This document shows positions 25,194-35,963 of a stretch of 43,845 nucleotides of DNA, in pieces. The stretch is from assembly GCF_020055675.1 (NCBI RefSeq), contig NZ_JAIPUS010000011.1:64774-108618 (forward strand), given 5' to 3'. The notes under the pieces are model-generated. The model saw only the letters and a program-made list of their open reading frames with translations, did not search any database and had not been told where the DNA came from. Position 1 is the stretch's first letter. Each line of letters opens with the position of its first letter. The translations under genes and the position numbers were made by a program. This stretch comes from Marivita sp. (GTDB lineage Bacteria; Pseudomonadota; Alphaproteobacteria; Rhodobacterales; Rhodobacteraceae).

Positions 25194-25727
25194 TCAGGCC
25201 GCGCGGTCCAGATCTTCCGCAACAGGAAGTGTGATCGACACCATGAATTCGGTGTCATGACGTCCTTCAAAGTGGACATCCCGCTCGAAATGCGGCTCGT
25301 CCGTCAGCTTTCCGCCGATCGCGCGCGCAAATCCACGGAACAGGGCCCATGACGCATCATTGTCACGGGTGATCGTGGTCTTGAGATGCATGGCGTCATC
25401 GCAGGCATCGCGCTCAACAAGGTCGAGCAGCATTTTCTTGCCAAGACCCATGCCGCGCGCTTTCGAGCTGACAGCGACCTGCCAGACAAAAAGGGCGTTC
25501 TGATCGGGAATCATATGGCCGGAAATCCAGCCAACAATGTCGCCATCAAGCTCGGCAACAATGCAGGTGTCGCGGAAATGTTCCGCCTGAACAAGGTTAC
25601 AGTACATCGAATTCTCGTCGAGAGGCTTGCACTCTTTTACAAGCTCCCAGATGGCCGCCCCGTCCGTCGCTTCTGGCTTGCGCAGACGAGGCGTACGCGT
25701 TCGAGGCTTGTCACTTTTCATCGGCAT
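25194..25727 (-). CDS. ectA: L-2,4-diaminobutyrate N-gamma-acetyltransferase
   Basis: 177 residues; ATG 25727 has AAAGGGTC nine bases upstream, ATG 25721 is an alternative. GNAT-fold acetyltransferase: LRKPEATDGAAIWELVKECKPLDENS is the usual EctA N-terminus, YCNLVQAEHFRDTCIVAE follows, and VAVSSKARGMGLGKKML contains the acetyl-CoA pyrophosphate loop (R-G-M-G-L-G). TTITRDNDASWALFRGFAR and HFEGRHDTEFMVSI complete the fold. It acetylates diaminobutyrate for EctC. First gene of the operon, with a candidate promoter at 25757-25785, divergent from a MarR regulator. Confidence 0.97.
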   Translation of the reverse strand: MPMKSDKPRTRTPRLRKPEATDGAAIWELVKECKPLDENSMYCNLVQAEHFRDTCIVAELDGDIVGWISGHMIPDQNALFVWQVAVSSKARGMGLGKKMLLDLVERDACDDAMHLKTTITRDNDASWALFRGFARAIGGKLTDEPHFERDVHFEGRHDTEFMVSITLPVAEDLDRAA

Positions 25728-25756
25728 TTTTTCTGACCCTTTGTAGTTCGGTTGCC

Positions 25757-25785
25757 TAAATAGTACATCGCGGGGAAAATTTCAA
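25757..25785 (-). promoter_or_regulatory. Candidate sigma-70-type promoter of ectABC-ask
   Basis: On the minus strand TTGAAA (25785-25780) and TATTTA (25762-25757) are separated by exactly 17 bases, upstream of the ectA ATG at 25727. This would give a 5' leader of roughly 20-25 bases. Tandem AGCAA units at 25889-25898, about 100 bases upstream and next to the regulator gene, might bind the MarR protein. Confidence 0.45.
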
Positions 25786-25946
25786 CATAGGACATCGAGA
25801 CGCGAAAATTTGCGCCATAGAGGGCATATTTCCCGGATGTCGCTGTGGATGCCGCCCGGTCCGGAAATCGTGTTGATCCATGAATACTTAGCAAAGCAAA
25901 TTGTATCGCGATAAAGGCAGATTGCGGCGGAATTATTTTTCATGCG

Positions 25947-26459
25947 ATGCTCATCCGCATGACCAGTGTTGCCAACAGCCGCATGGATGACAGCCTGATT
26001 GCGCTTCGACGGATTCTGCGTGCGACAGAACTTTATGCGCGGGATCTGGCCTATGCCGTTGGCCTGACACCGGCGCAGCTCCGGGTACTGCAGATTGTCG
26101 ATGAACGCGACAGCATCACGCCCAAATCACTGGCCAACCAGATGGGCGTAAGCCAGGCCACCGTATCCGCATTGGTGGACAAGCTGGTGGCGCAGCGGCT
26201 TGTCGAGCGTGTGCCCTCCGAACATGATCGGCGGCAAATCAACGTCACTGTGACGACCGAAGGACGTGCCAGGTTGGAAAATGCGCCGGACGCATTGCAG
26301 CAGCGATATGTGCGCGCCTTCCTGGATCTTGCGGATTGGGAGCAGGCGCAGCTTGTTGCAACCTTGGAACGCGTCGCGGATATGCTCGATGCGCGCGGCC
26401 TCGATGCGTCGCCGGTCCTCACAACCGGCGAGATCAGGGCCCCGAAGCGGCCGTACTGA
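25947..26459 (+). CDS. MarR family regulator, EctR-like by position
   Basis: 170 residues from ATG 25947; later in-frame ATGs (25959, 25983) are possible and none has a good ribosome binding site, so the exact start is uncertain. A winged helix-turn-helix of the MarR type: LTPAQLRVLQIVDERDSITPKSLANQMGVSQATVSALVDKL (helices including the recognition helix), and RVPSEHDRRQINVTVTTEGRA (the wing with DRR). It is divergent from ectABC-ask with 219 bases between. In methylotrophs, EctR1, a MarR protein encoded next to ectABC-ask, represses the operon at low salinity, so the same role is likely here. The C-terminal tail (VLTTGEIRAPKRPY) is extra. Convergent with mrpG, 15 bases apart. Confidence 0.85.
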   Translation: MLIRMTSVANSRMDDSLIALRRILRATELYARDLAYAVGLTPAQLRVLQIVDERDSITPKSLANQMGVSQATVSALVDKLVAQRLVERVPSEHDRRQINVTVTTEGRARLENAPDALQQRYVRAFLDLADWEQAQLVATLERVADMLDARGLDASPVLTTGEIRAPKRPY

Positions 26460-26474
26460 CCTGTCAGTCTTGTG

Positions 26475-26837
26475 TTATGGCTTGGGCGGGTCTTCGTACA
26501 GGGCCCAACCCTTGCGGCTCTGGCTCTTTGGCAGGTCCGATGCGCGCAGGTTCCGGGCCATGTAGGTCTTGGCGATAAAATTCGCGATGATCGGCGCCGT
26601 CAAAAGCAGGAAGACGGCGATCAGCATTTCATGCACCGAAATATGCCCCGTGGATGCGTAGAAATACAGCATCGACGCCACAAGAACCCCCCCCACTCCG
26701 AGGGTTGTTGCCTTGGTGGGCGCATGTAACCGTTGAAGCGTACTCTTGAGCTTGACCAACCCGTAAGATCCAACGAATCCGAATATCCCGCTGACGACCA
26801 ACGCGCCCGAGATGAAAATTTCAAAGATCAGGTTCAT
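26475..26837 (-). CDS. mrpG: Mrp-type Na+/H+ antiporter subunit G
   Basis: 120 residues. Three hydrophobic segments (ALVVSGIFGFVGSYGLV, ATTLGVGGVLVASMLYF, MLIAVFLLLTAPIIANFIA) with the MrpG/PhaG motifs LKSTLQRLHAPTKATTLG between and TAPIIANFIAKTYMAR after. A small membrane subunit of the Mrp (Mnh/Pha) cation/proton antiporter. Last gene of the mrp operon (nine bases after mrpF) and convergent with the MarR gene. The C-terminal 25 residues are hydrophilic (LRASDLPKSQSRKGWALYEDPPKP). Confidence 0.93.
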   Translation of the reverse strand: MNLIFEIFISGALVVSGIFGFVGSYGLVKLKSTLQRLHAPTKATTLGVGGVLVASMLYFYASTGHISVHEMLIAVFLLLTAPIIANFIAKTYMARNLRASDLPKSQSRKGWALYEDPPKP

Positions 26838-26846
26838 ATCGGCACC

Positions 26847-27116
26847 TCATTCGATGATATCGCCCCGCAGAAGGAAACGGCAATATGCGACCGTTGACAC
26901 GAAGCCAACCATTGCGACCAGCATGGCTGCCTCGAAGTAGATGGCAGTGCCGCGCCAGACACCATACAGAACCAGAAGCGCAATCACGTTGATCACCATC
27001 GTATCAAGCGCAAGAATGCGGTCCGCCGCGTGCGGGCCCAGAACGATCCGCCATAAATCCAAAAGCAGGGCAAGACCATAGCAGGCCGCTGTAAATGCAA
27101 GCGCAGCTTCGATCAT
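26847..27116 (-). CDS. mrpF: Mrp-type Na+/H+ antiporter subunit F
   Basis: 89 residues, three membrane segments. GPHAADRILALDTMVINVIALLVL is the MrpF/PhaF signature (G-P-x-x-x-D-R-I-x-A-x-D). ATGA overlap with mrpE. Usual length for the family. Together with MrpE and MrpG it stabilises the antiporter complex. Confidence 0.94.
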   Translation of the reverse strand: MIEAALAFTAACYGLALLLDLWRIVLGPHAADRILALDTMVINVIALLVLYGVWRGTAIYFEAAMLVAMVGFVSTVAYCRFLLRGDIIE

Positions 27117-27604
27117 TGGAATATCTCCTTCAGCCGCCGTTCGTAACGTGTCTTTATCTCATCCCGGACAGCATCGGGGTCGTCGGTGTGCAGACAATGA
27201 ACCAGGATACTGCCACCGTCTGCCGCAAGAGTGGCCGATACGGTACCTGGTGTCATTGTGATGGTCCCCGCCAGAACCGTTATCGCCTCTGCCGAGGTCA
27301 ACTCAAGCGGGACCACGACCCATTGCGACCGGATGTTCGGGTTGCTGCGGAACAGAATGATCAGAGCCACCTGGACATTGGCAACGACAATGTCCCAAAG
27401 CACGATCAGGACATAACCCAGAACGTTCATCGGCTTTCTCAGCTTTGGTCTGCCGGGCCAGTAAGGGGCTGTCAGCATCGGGATCACAAGCCCGAAAAAG
27501 CCGCCGAGGATCAGGTTGCCAAGCGTCAGCTTGTTGACAAGGCCCAGCCAGACAAACACCAGCAAAAGGCTCAGCAGCGGGTGCGGGATCAGACGTGTCA
27601 GCAT
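27113..27604 (-). CDS. mrpE: Mrp-type Na+/H+ antiporter subunit E
   Basis: 163 residues. N-terminal hydrophobic segments (LLSLLLVFVWLGLVNKLTLGNLILGGFFGLVIP), then VLGYVLIVLWDIVVANVQVALIIL and a cytoplasmic C-terminal domain with ITVLAGTITMTPGTVSATL and ILVHCLHTDDPDAVRDEIKTRYERRLKEIF, all typical MrpE/PhaE. Starts two bases after mrpD and overlaps mrpF. Confidence 0.95.
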   Translation of the reverse strand: MLTRLIPHPLLSLLLVFVWLGLVNKLTLGNLILGGFFGLVIPMLTAPYWPGRPKLRKPMNVLGYVLIVLWDIVVANVQVALIILFRSNPNIRSQWVVVPLELTSAEAITVLAGTITMTPGTVSATLAADGGSILVHCLHTDDPDAVRDEIKTRYERRLKEIFQ

Positions 27605-27606
27605 GA

Positions 27607-29154
27607 CTAGCTCCCCCCCGCTGCCGGCAGCACAGCCGCGATGTAGCCGGCACGGTCAAAAAGTTGATTGGCAGTCTGTTCAAGGTACTCCGCCACGGGT
27701 CCTGCAAACACAGCAAGCCCCGCCAGCATAGCGAGCGCCAGCACCGCCGGAGCGACCTCAGCGGGTGTGGCGTTCCGGGACAAGACCCCATCCGGCCCGG
27801 TCCCGTCCGCCGGACCAGGGGCTGGCGGATCAATCGCGGTGGATTTCCAGAAAAGCGCACTGCCCGCGCGGGCAAATCCGACGATGGTGATAAGCGATCC
27901 GGCAAGGATCGCGGTCCATGCCCAGACCATGACATCCGGCTGCCTGAGCGAATTGAGCACCAGGAGTTTGCCGAGAAACCCGCTCAGCGGGGGCATTCCC
28001 GCCATCGCGATCACAGCGCCGAAGAACAAAGCCGCGAAAAGACCGTTTTGCACCGTTTTCTGGCGCGGACGCAGGGAATCCCCGTCCCGTCGCGTCACAA
28101 CCAGGTCCGCCACGAGAAACAGGCAGGCTGCGGCAAATGTGGAATGCACCATGTAATACAGCGCAGCCGTCGTCGCAGCCGGGGTAAAGACGGCCACCGC
28201 GACAAGCAATGTGCCCATGGATCCGATGACAGAAAAGCTGATCAGCGGCATCAATCGGCGCGCGCCCAGAACGCCGAAGGCGCCAAGTGCGATGGTGACA
28301 ATCGCCGCAGGGAACAGCCATGCGTCGATCATGCCCTCGGTCCCCGGAACCCCGGGTCCGAAGACAACCGTGTGAACCCGCAGAATTGCGTAGGCGCCCA
28401 CCTTGGTCATGATGGCGAACAGGGCCGCCACGGGCGCGGGCGCGTTGGCATAGGTCGCCGGCAACCAGAATTGCACAGGAAACAAGGCCGCCTTTACCGC
28501 GAACACGATCATCAGCAACATCGCCGCGACGCGAACCAGCGCCGCCTCCTCTGCGGGAATCGCCGGTATTTTCGCCGCGAGATCGGCAATGTTGAGCGTG
28601 CCTGTGCTGGCATAGAGCGTGCCCAGCGCGAACAGGAACAAGGTGGAACCCGCGAGGTTCATGACCACGTATTGCAACCCCGCGCGCATCCTTTCTCGAC
28701 CGCCCGAATGGATCATAAGGCCATAGGATGCGATCAGAAGCACCTCGAAGAAGACGAACAGGTTGAACACGTCGCCGGTCAGGAACGCGCCGCAAATGCC
28801 CATGAGCTGAAACTGGAACAGCGCATGGAAATGGCGGCCCTTCTCGTCCCAGCCCGTGGCAATCGCGTGCAGCAACACGAGGAAGGCAAGGCTCGAGGTG
28901 AGTAGGACCATAACGGCAGACAGCCTGTCCAGCACCAGGCCAATGCCAAACGGCGCAGGCCAGTCACCAAGACGGTAGATATGCGTGGTGCCGTCCGCGG
29001 CCATGAAGACCAGCCCGACCGACACGGCCAGAAGCAGGGCTGTCGCGAAGACAGAGGTCACGCGGGCCAGCACGATATCGTGCCGCATCACGAACCCGAG
29101 CAACGGTGCGAATAACGCTGGCAGGATAACGGGGAGGATGATCCAATGGCTCAT
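27607..29154 (-). CDS. mrpD: Mrp-type Na+/H+ antiporter subunit D
   Basis: 515 residues with about 14 membrane segments; a NuoN/NuoM-like proton channel subunit. Conserved blocks: FVFFEVLLIASYGLMIHSG (key Glu), VKAALFPVQFWLPATYANAPAPVAALFAIMTKVGAYA (Lys and the LP-Y/A-P block), GMPPLSGFLGKLLVL. Overlaps mrpC by four bases. MrpD together with MrpA forms the ion-translocating core homologous to respiratory complex I. Confidence 0.95.
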   Translation of the reverse strand: MSHWIILPVILPALFAPLLGFVMRHDIVLARVTSVFATALLLAVSVGLVFMAADGTTHIYRLGDWPAPFGIGLVLDRLSAVMVLLTSSLAFLVLLHAIATGWDEKGRHFHALFQFQLMGICGAFLTGDVFNLFVFFEVLLIASYGLMIHSGGRERMRAGLQYVVMNLAGSTLFLFALGTLYASTGTLNIADLAAKIPAIPAEEAALVRVAAMLLMIVFAVKAALFPVQFWLPATYANAPAPVAALFAIMTKVGAYAILRVHTVVFGPGVPGTEGMIDAWLFPAAIVTIALGAFGVLGARRLMPLISFSVIGSMGTLLVAVAVFTPAATTAALYYMVHSTFAAACLFLVADLVVTRRDGDSLRPRQKTVQNGLFAALFFGAVIAMAGMPPLSGFLGKLLVLNSLRQPDVMVWAWTAILAGSLITIVGFARAGSALFWKSTAIDPPAPGPADGTGPDGVLSRNATPAEVAPAVLALAMLAGLAVFAGPVAEYLEQTANQLFDRAGYIAAVLPAAGGS

Positions 29155-29504
29155 GTCGCGGAATCCTCGTCGGTTATTTCCGGTTCGATGTCGATCTCGT
29201 CGTTATCCGCCTCAAGATACGCGCCGAGCGATATCATCACCAAAACCGCCGTCATGCCGAAGGATATCACGATCGCCGTCAGGACCAACGCCTGTGGCAG
29301 TGGGTCGGAATAGCTCGTATCGCTGTATTTGGATAGGATCGGTGACATGTCGATAGACAGCCGACCGCTCGAGAACAGGAAGACGTTGACCGCGTAGGAC
29401 AACAGCGCGAGTCCCAGGATCACCGGAAACGTCCGCAGCCGTAACATGAGGTAAACCCCGCCCGCCGTCATCGTTCCGATTGCACTTGCGACCAGTAGTT
29501 CCAT
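29151..29504 (-). CDS. mrpC: Mrp-type Na+/H+ antiporter subunit C
   Basis: 117 residues, three membrane segments, NuoK-like: MELLVASAIGTMTAGGVYLMLR, LGLALLSYAVNVFLFSSGRL and LPQALVLTAIVISFGMTAVLVMIS with the conserved DPLPQALVLTAIVI block. The acidic tail (EADNDEIDIEPEITDEDSAT) is cytoplasmic. One base after mrpAB, overlapping mrpD. Confidence 0.95.
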   Translation of the reverse strand: MELLVASAIGTMTAGGVYLMLRLRTFPVILGLALLSYAVNVFLFSSGRLSIDMSPILSKYSDTSYSDPLPQALVLTAIVISFGMTAVLVMISLGAYLEADNDEIDIEPEITDEDSAT

Positions 29505-29505
29505 G

Positions 29506-32367
29506 TTACCTCGCCTCCGGGCCGTTATCGACCCTGCTCGCCGGGTCGTAGTCCATCGGCTCCTCGTTCACGGTTTCACCGGCAAAGCGGGCGATTCTCG
29601 ACAGGCTGTAGAGCATGAGCATCACCGCGCCCAGGACCGTCAGGAAGACGCCTAGATCAAAGAGCATGGCCGTTGCCAGTTCGAATTCCTCGATCGGCGG
29701 CAGGTGCACATAGGTAAAGGCGCTGGTCAGGAAGGGTTTGCCAAACACCCATGACCCGACGCCCGTCAACCCGGCAATCAAAACGCCAAAGCCGATCATC
29801 GTATGGTATTCGATCCGCTTGCGCGCCTGTGTCCAGGCAAAGCCGGAGGCCATGTATTGCATGAGCAGGGCAATCGCCACGACGAGCCCCGCCACGAACC
29901 CGCCACCCGGTTGGTTGTGCCCGCGCAGGAAAATGAACGTGCCCACGAGCAACGCAATCGGCATCAAAACGCGTGTTGCGACCACCATCATCAACGGGTG
30001 ACGGTCTTTCGACCGGTCCTGCGAATAGTCGGTATTGCGCAACCGCTGCGCCGAAGGCCCGTCCAGCAGCGCTTGCATCAGCGCGTAGATCAACATTCCC
30101 GCGATCCCCAGAACGATAATCTCGCCAAACGTGTCATACCCCCGGAAATCCACGAGGATCACATTGACCACATTCGTCCCGCCACCGCCTTCGTAGCTAT
30201 TGGCAAGGTGGTAAGACGAGATGGTCGAAATGTCCCGCTGCATGAAGGCGAAAGAAAGCGCGCCCACACCCAGACCGGCCGCAGCGGCGATAACGCCGTC
30301 CCTGAGCTTTACCCCGGTGCTGGAGACCCTTGGGGTCGTCTTTGGCAAAAAATGCAGCGCCAGAAGCAGCAACATGATTGTCACCGTCTCGACCGAGATC
30401 TGCGTCAGCGCAAGATCGGGAGCGGACAGATAGACAAAGCCGGAGGAAATGCTCAGCCCGATGATGCCGATCAGAACAAGTGCCCGGAAACGGTGATGGT
30501 GCATGACAACGACACAGCCCGTTGCAACGACAAGCATCAGCCACCCAACGGCAATCACTGGGGGAATCGGCAATAGCTCGCGGGTCGGCTCCACGAGTCC
30601 GCCGCCCATGAACGCGGCAACTCCGAGCAAGACGGACGCGGCGGTAAAGATCGCCAGATACCGGCTGATCGCGCCATTATGCGTGGCCTCTATGATCCGG
30701 CGCGTCAGCGACACGCAGCCCGCGACAAGGCTGTCGAAAATTGCTTTTGCCTCGGGCCGGGGCGCCGCGCGCCATACCCGGTCCAATGGGCGGTGCAACA
30801 TGAGCAGGAGCGCACCGCCGGCGACCGCGGCGACCGACATGAACAAGGCAGGCGTGACGCCGTGCCAAATCTTGAGATGCGGGTCCAGATCGGTCCCGGT
30901 GACTGCACTTGCCGCCGCCGCGACAACCGTGTCGGCGATGAACGGCATCACCCCGATCAGGACAACCAGCACCACCAACAGCGCGGGCGCGGCCCAAAGA
31001 CCGAAGGGAGGGTCATGCGGTTTTGCCGGATAATCGTCTCGGACAGGGCCGAAGAAAACGTGAAAGATAAACCGGAACGAATAGGCCACGGACAAAAGCG
31101 CGCCTATCGTGGCCAGAACCGGAACGGCATATTGGCTGCCGGCCCAGCCGGTGTGCGAGGCTTCCTCGAGCATCATTTCCTTGGACAGGAACCCGTTGAA
31201 GAGGGGTATCCCTGCCATGGACAGCGCGGCGATTGTCCCGATCAGGAACGTGATCGGCATCAGATGCCTGAGCCCGCCAAGACGCTTGATGTCCCGCGTA
31301 TGGGTTTCGTGATCGATAATCCCGGCGGTCATGAAGAGCGCCGCCTTGAACGTCAGGTGATTGATGATGTGAAACACGGCCGCGACTGCTGCGGCTTGCG
31401 TACCAAAGCCCAGAAGCATCGTTAGCAGGCCAAGGTGGCTGACTGTTGAAAACGCCAGAAGCGCTTTGAGATCGTCCTTGAACAGTGCGATCAACGCGCC
31501 CATCACCATCGTGATCAGTCCGGTGGTCGCAACGATATAAAACCATGCGTCCGTTCCCGAAAGCACGGGCCACATGCGCGCCATCAGGAACACGCCTGCC
31601 TTTACCATCGTGGCAGAATGCAGATAGGCGGACACGGGTGTCGGCGCGGCCATTGCGTGCGGCAGCCAGAAGTGGAACGGGAACTGTGCCGATTTGGTGA
31701 ATGCGCCCAGCAGGATCAGGATCAGCGCCGGCATGTACCACTCGGACGCGCGGATCGCATCGCCCGCTTGAAGGATATCGGTCAGGTTATAGCTTCCGGC
31801 GATATTCCCGAGGATCAGCATGCCGCCGATCATCGCGAGACCGCCAGCCCCGGTCACCGCGAGCGCCATGCGCGCGCCTTGCCGTCCTTCGGGCAGATGC
31901 TTCCAATATCCGATCAGCAGGAACGAAGACAGAGACGTCAGTTCCCAGAAAACGAGAAGCAGGAGAATGTTGTCGGAAATGACGATGCCCAGCATCGCCC
32001 CCTGAAACAGCAACAGATAGGTGTAGAATTGTCCAACCGGGTCTTCGCCCGACAGGTAGTACCGGGCATACAACGTGATCAGCAGCCCAACCCCTAGGAT
32101 CATGCAGGCAAAGAGCAGGCCCAGACCGTCGAGGAAGAACGACACGGACAGGCCAAGCTGCGGCAGCCAGGCAACCTCGGCCTGGATCACCTCTCCACGC
32201 AGCACCGCCGGCGCGTAGGTCATCAGCAGAATCAGGGCAACAGCTGTGGGCATGGCAGTGAACGCGGCTGTCGCGTTGCGCCCAGCCCGGATCATTAGCC
32301 CCGGTATCAACGCACCGATGAACGGCAGCAGTGCGATGATAAAAAGAAAATTGCCAGTTGTTTCCAT
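29506..32367 (-). CDS. mrpA: Fused Mrp antiporter subunit A/B
   Basis: 953 residues from ATG 32367 (GCGGATAAC upstream). The open frame extends to 32475 but that region holds the leader and neighbours the katG terminator. The N-terminal ~500 residues are the NuoL-like antiporter domain: LLVFWELTSLSSFLLIGYWKH (Glu), GAFTKSAQFPFHFWLPHAMAAPTPVSAYLHSATMVKAG (Lys and the channel block), VFHIINHLTFKAALFM (His) and GIPLFNGFLSKEMMLEEA. A NuoJ-like segment follows (YLSAPDLALTQISVETVT, YDTFGEIIVLGIAGM), and after about 770 an MrpB domain (RVLMPIALLVGTFIFLRGHNQPGGGF), fused as in PhaAB of rhizobia. First gene of the operon; expels Na+ in exchange for protons at high salinity or pH. Confidence 0.94.
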   Translation of the reverse strand: METTGNFLFIIALLPFIGALIPGLMIRAGRNATAAFTAMPTAVALILLMTYAPAVLRGEVIQAEVAWLPQLGLSVSFFLDGLGLLFACMILGVGLLITLYARYYLSGEDPVGQFYTYLLLFQGAMLGIVISDNILLLLVFWELTSLSSFLLIGYWKHLPEGRQGARMALAVTGAGGLAMIGGMLILGNIAGSYNLTDILQAGDAIRASEWYMPALILILLGAFTKSAQFPFHFWLPHAMAAPTPVSAYLHSATMVKAGVFLMARMWPVLSGTDAWFYIVATTGLITMVMGALIALFKDDLKALLAFSTVSHLGLLTMLLGFGTQAAAVAAVFHIINHLTFKAALFMTAGIIDHETHTRDIKRLGGLRHLMPITFLIGTIAALSMAGIPLFNGFLSKEMMLEEASHTGWAGSQYAVPVLATIGALLSVAYSFRFIFHVFFGPVRDDYPAKPHDPPFGLWAAPALLVVLVVLIGVMPFIADTVVAAAASAVTGTDLDPHLKIWHGVTPALFMSVAAVAGGALLLMLHRPLDRVWRAAPRPEAKAIFDSLVAGCVSLTRRIIEATHNGAISRYLAIFTAASVLLGVAAFMGGGLVEPTRELLPIPPVIAVGWLMLVVATGCVVVMHHHRFRALVLIGIIGLSISSGFVYLSAPDLALTQISVETVTIMLLLLALHFLPKTTPRVSSTGVKLRDGVIAAAAGLGVGALSFAFMQRDISTISSYHLANSYEGGGGTNVVNVILVDFRGYDTFGEIIVLGIAGMLIYALMQALLDGPSAQRLRNTDYSQDRSKDRHPLMMVVATRVLMPIALLVGTFIFLRGHNQPGGGFVAGLVVAIALLMQYMASGFAWTQARKRIEYHTMIGFGVLIAGLTGVGSWVFGKPFLTSAFTYVHLPPIEEFELATAMLFDLGVFLTVLGAVMLMLYSLSRIARFAGETVNEEPMDYDPASRVDNGPEAR

Positions 32368-32481
32368 GTTATCCGCTAATCCAACCCGATTTGCCTTGAA
32401 CTGCAATATCCATAAACAAAGCGATTGTAAAAAGCTTCCGGTCAAAAACGGCGCGACCCCGGAAGACCCTGTCATAACATC

Positions 32482-32524
32482 AAAAAATCGCGCGCGGGTG
32501 TCAGGTCTGCCCCTCCCGCGCGCG
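32482..32524 (-). terminator. Intrinsic terminator of katG
   Basis: On the minus strand a ten-base-pair stem (CGCGCGCGGG / CCCGCGCGCG; 32515-32524 with 32489-32498) closed by a 16-base loop is followed by A and six T residues (32487-32482). A textbook intrinsic terminator, 67 bases after the katG stop. A smaller hairpin GGCAGG/CCTGCC (32562-32577) lies between stop and terminator. Confidence 0.88.
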
Positions 32525-32590
32525 TGTCGATTTTATGGGATATGTTCGAAATCTGAGGCCAGGCAGGTCAGCCTGCCCGGCACAGTCAGA

Positions 32591-34883
<2,293 letters not shown>

Positions 34884-35810
34884 ATGATAAGCCCGACACT
34901 CAAACAGCTCAGATACTTCGACGCCCTGGCCCGGTTTCAGCATTTTGGCCGCGCCGCCGAGGCGTCTTCGATCTCGCAACCAGCGCTCTCCCTGCAAATC
35001 AAGGAGTTGGAACAGATGGTTCAAACCCCGCTGGTCGAACGCAGCGCGCGCAAGGTGCGCCTGACCGCGATGGGGGAGGACTTTGTCCGCAAGGCGCGCG
35101 AGGTCTTGCGCGCGATGGACGAACTGGAAGATCTCATGCGGGCCTCCAAGGGTCCGCTCGCAGGACGCTTTCGGCTTGGCGTGATTCCGACCGTTGCGCC
35201 CTATCTCTTGCCCGCGACAATCAACACCCTGTCAGAAAGGTTCCCGGAAATTGATCTCGAGATCCGCGAATCCGTGACGCGGTCGCTGGTTGACGACTTG
35301 TTGGAATCGCGGCTCGATGCGGCCATCGTCGCGCTGCCGATTTCCGAGCCAAGCCTGCGCGAATTTTCCCTGTTTCAGGAAAATTTCGTTCTTGTCCGCC
35401 CCACCTCGGATGCGAACAAGCCGATCCCCGGCCCTGACACACTGCGAACGATGCGTCTCCTTCTGCTCGAAGAAGGCCATTGCTTCCGAGATCAGGCATT
35501 GTCCTTTTGCGAAATCACGAAAACGCAACCACGCCAAATGATGGAGGGCAGTTCCCTGTCCACGTTGGTCCAGATGGTCAGTGCGGGCATGGGTCTGACT
35601 CTCATCCCCGAAATCGCTGTGTTCCTCGAAACGCGCGCTGCCGACGTCTCCGTCGCCCGCTTCCCCACCCCGTCTCCGTCGCGGACAATCGGGATGATCT
35701 GGAGAAAATCCAACCCGCTGGCCGACCAACTGATGCAAGTCGGCGCGATTGTCCGAGGCGTCGGCCAAACAGCGCGTCAGCACGACCCGATGCAAGCAAT
35801 ATCGGTCTAG
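34884..35810 (+). CDS. oxyR: Hydrogen peroxide-responsive LysR regulator OxyR
   Basis: 308 residues, ATG 34884 (weak Shine-Dalgarno). LysR helix-turn-helix at the N-terminus (LKQLRYFDALARFQHFGRAAEASSISQPALSLQIKELE). The redox pair that forms a disulfide on contact with peroxide is present: EEGHCFRDQALSFCE, Cys 200 and Cys 209, at the spacing of E. coli Cys 199 and Cys 208. Together with the divergent katG this identifies OxyR with confidence. The oxidised form activates katG. The gene ends only four bases before the 3' end of a convergent tRNA gene. Confidence 0.96.
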   Translation: MISPTLKQLRYFDALARFQHFGRAAEASSISQPALSLQIKELEQMVQTPLVERSARKVRLTAMGEDFVRKAREVLRAMDELEDLMRASKGPLAGRFRLGVIPTVAPYLLPATINTLSERFPEIDLEIRESVTRSLVDDLLESRLDAAIVALPISEPSLREFSLFQENFVLVRPTSDANKPIPGPDTLRTMRLLLLEEGHCFRDQALSFCEITKTQPRQMMEGSSLSTLVQMVSAGMGLTLIPEIAVFLETRAADVSVARFPTPSPSRTIGMIWRKSNPLADQLMQVGAIVRGVGQTARQHDPMQAISV

Positions 35811-35814
35811 GGAT

Positions 35815-35890
35815 TGGTGCCGGTGATAGGACTCGAACCTACGACCCCATCATTACGAATGACGTGCTCTACCAGCTGAGCTACACCGGC
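35815..35890 (-). tRNA. tRNA-Thr, anticodon CGU
   Basis: 76 bases on the minus strand including an encoded CCA end. Acceptor GCCGGTG pairs with the 3' side CACCGGC; D-arm GCTC...GAGC; anticodon stem CGTCA/TGATG with loop TTCGTAA gives anticodon CGT (decodes ACG); T-arm GTAGG/CCTAT with loop TTCGAGT. U36 and A37 are present, so it is a substrate for the t6A modification made with TsaD (encoded at 39854). Confidence 0.97.
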
Positions 35891-35963
35891 CAACCCTTGA
35901 TCCGCGTGGTATCAGACAACGGCTGGCGCGGCTGTTAGCACCGGATTCTGGGCGAGGAAAGAC

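Noticed and set aside
27664-28905. 413-codon plus-strand frame opposite mrpD
   Set aside because: Rich in Arg, His, Gln and Gly as expected for an antisense frame of a membrane protein; no motif.
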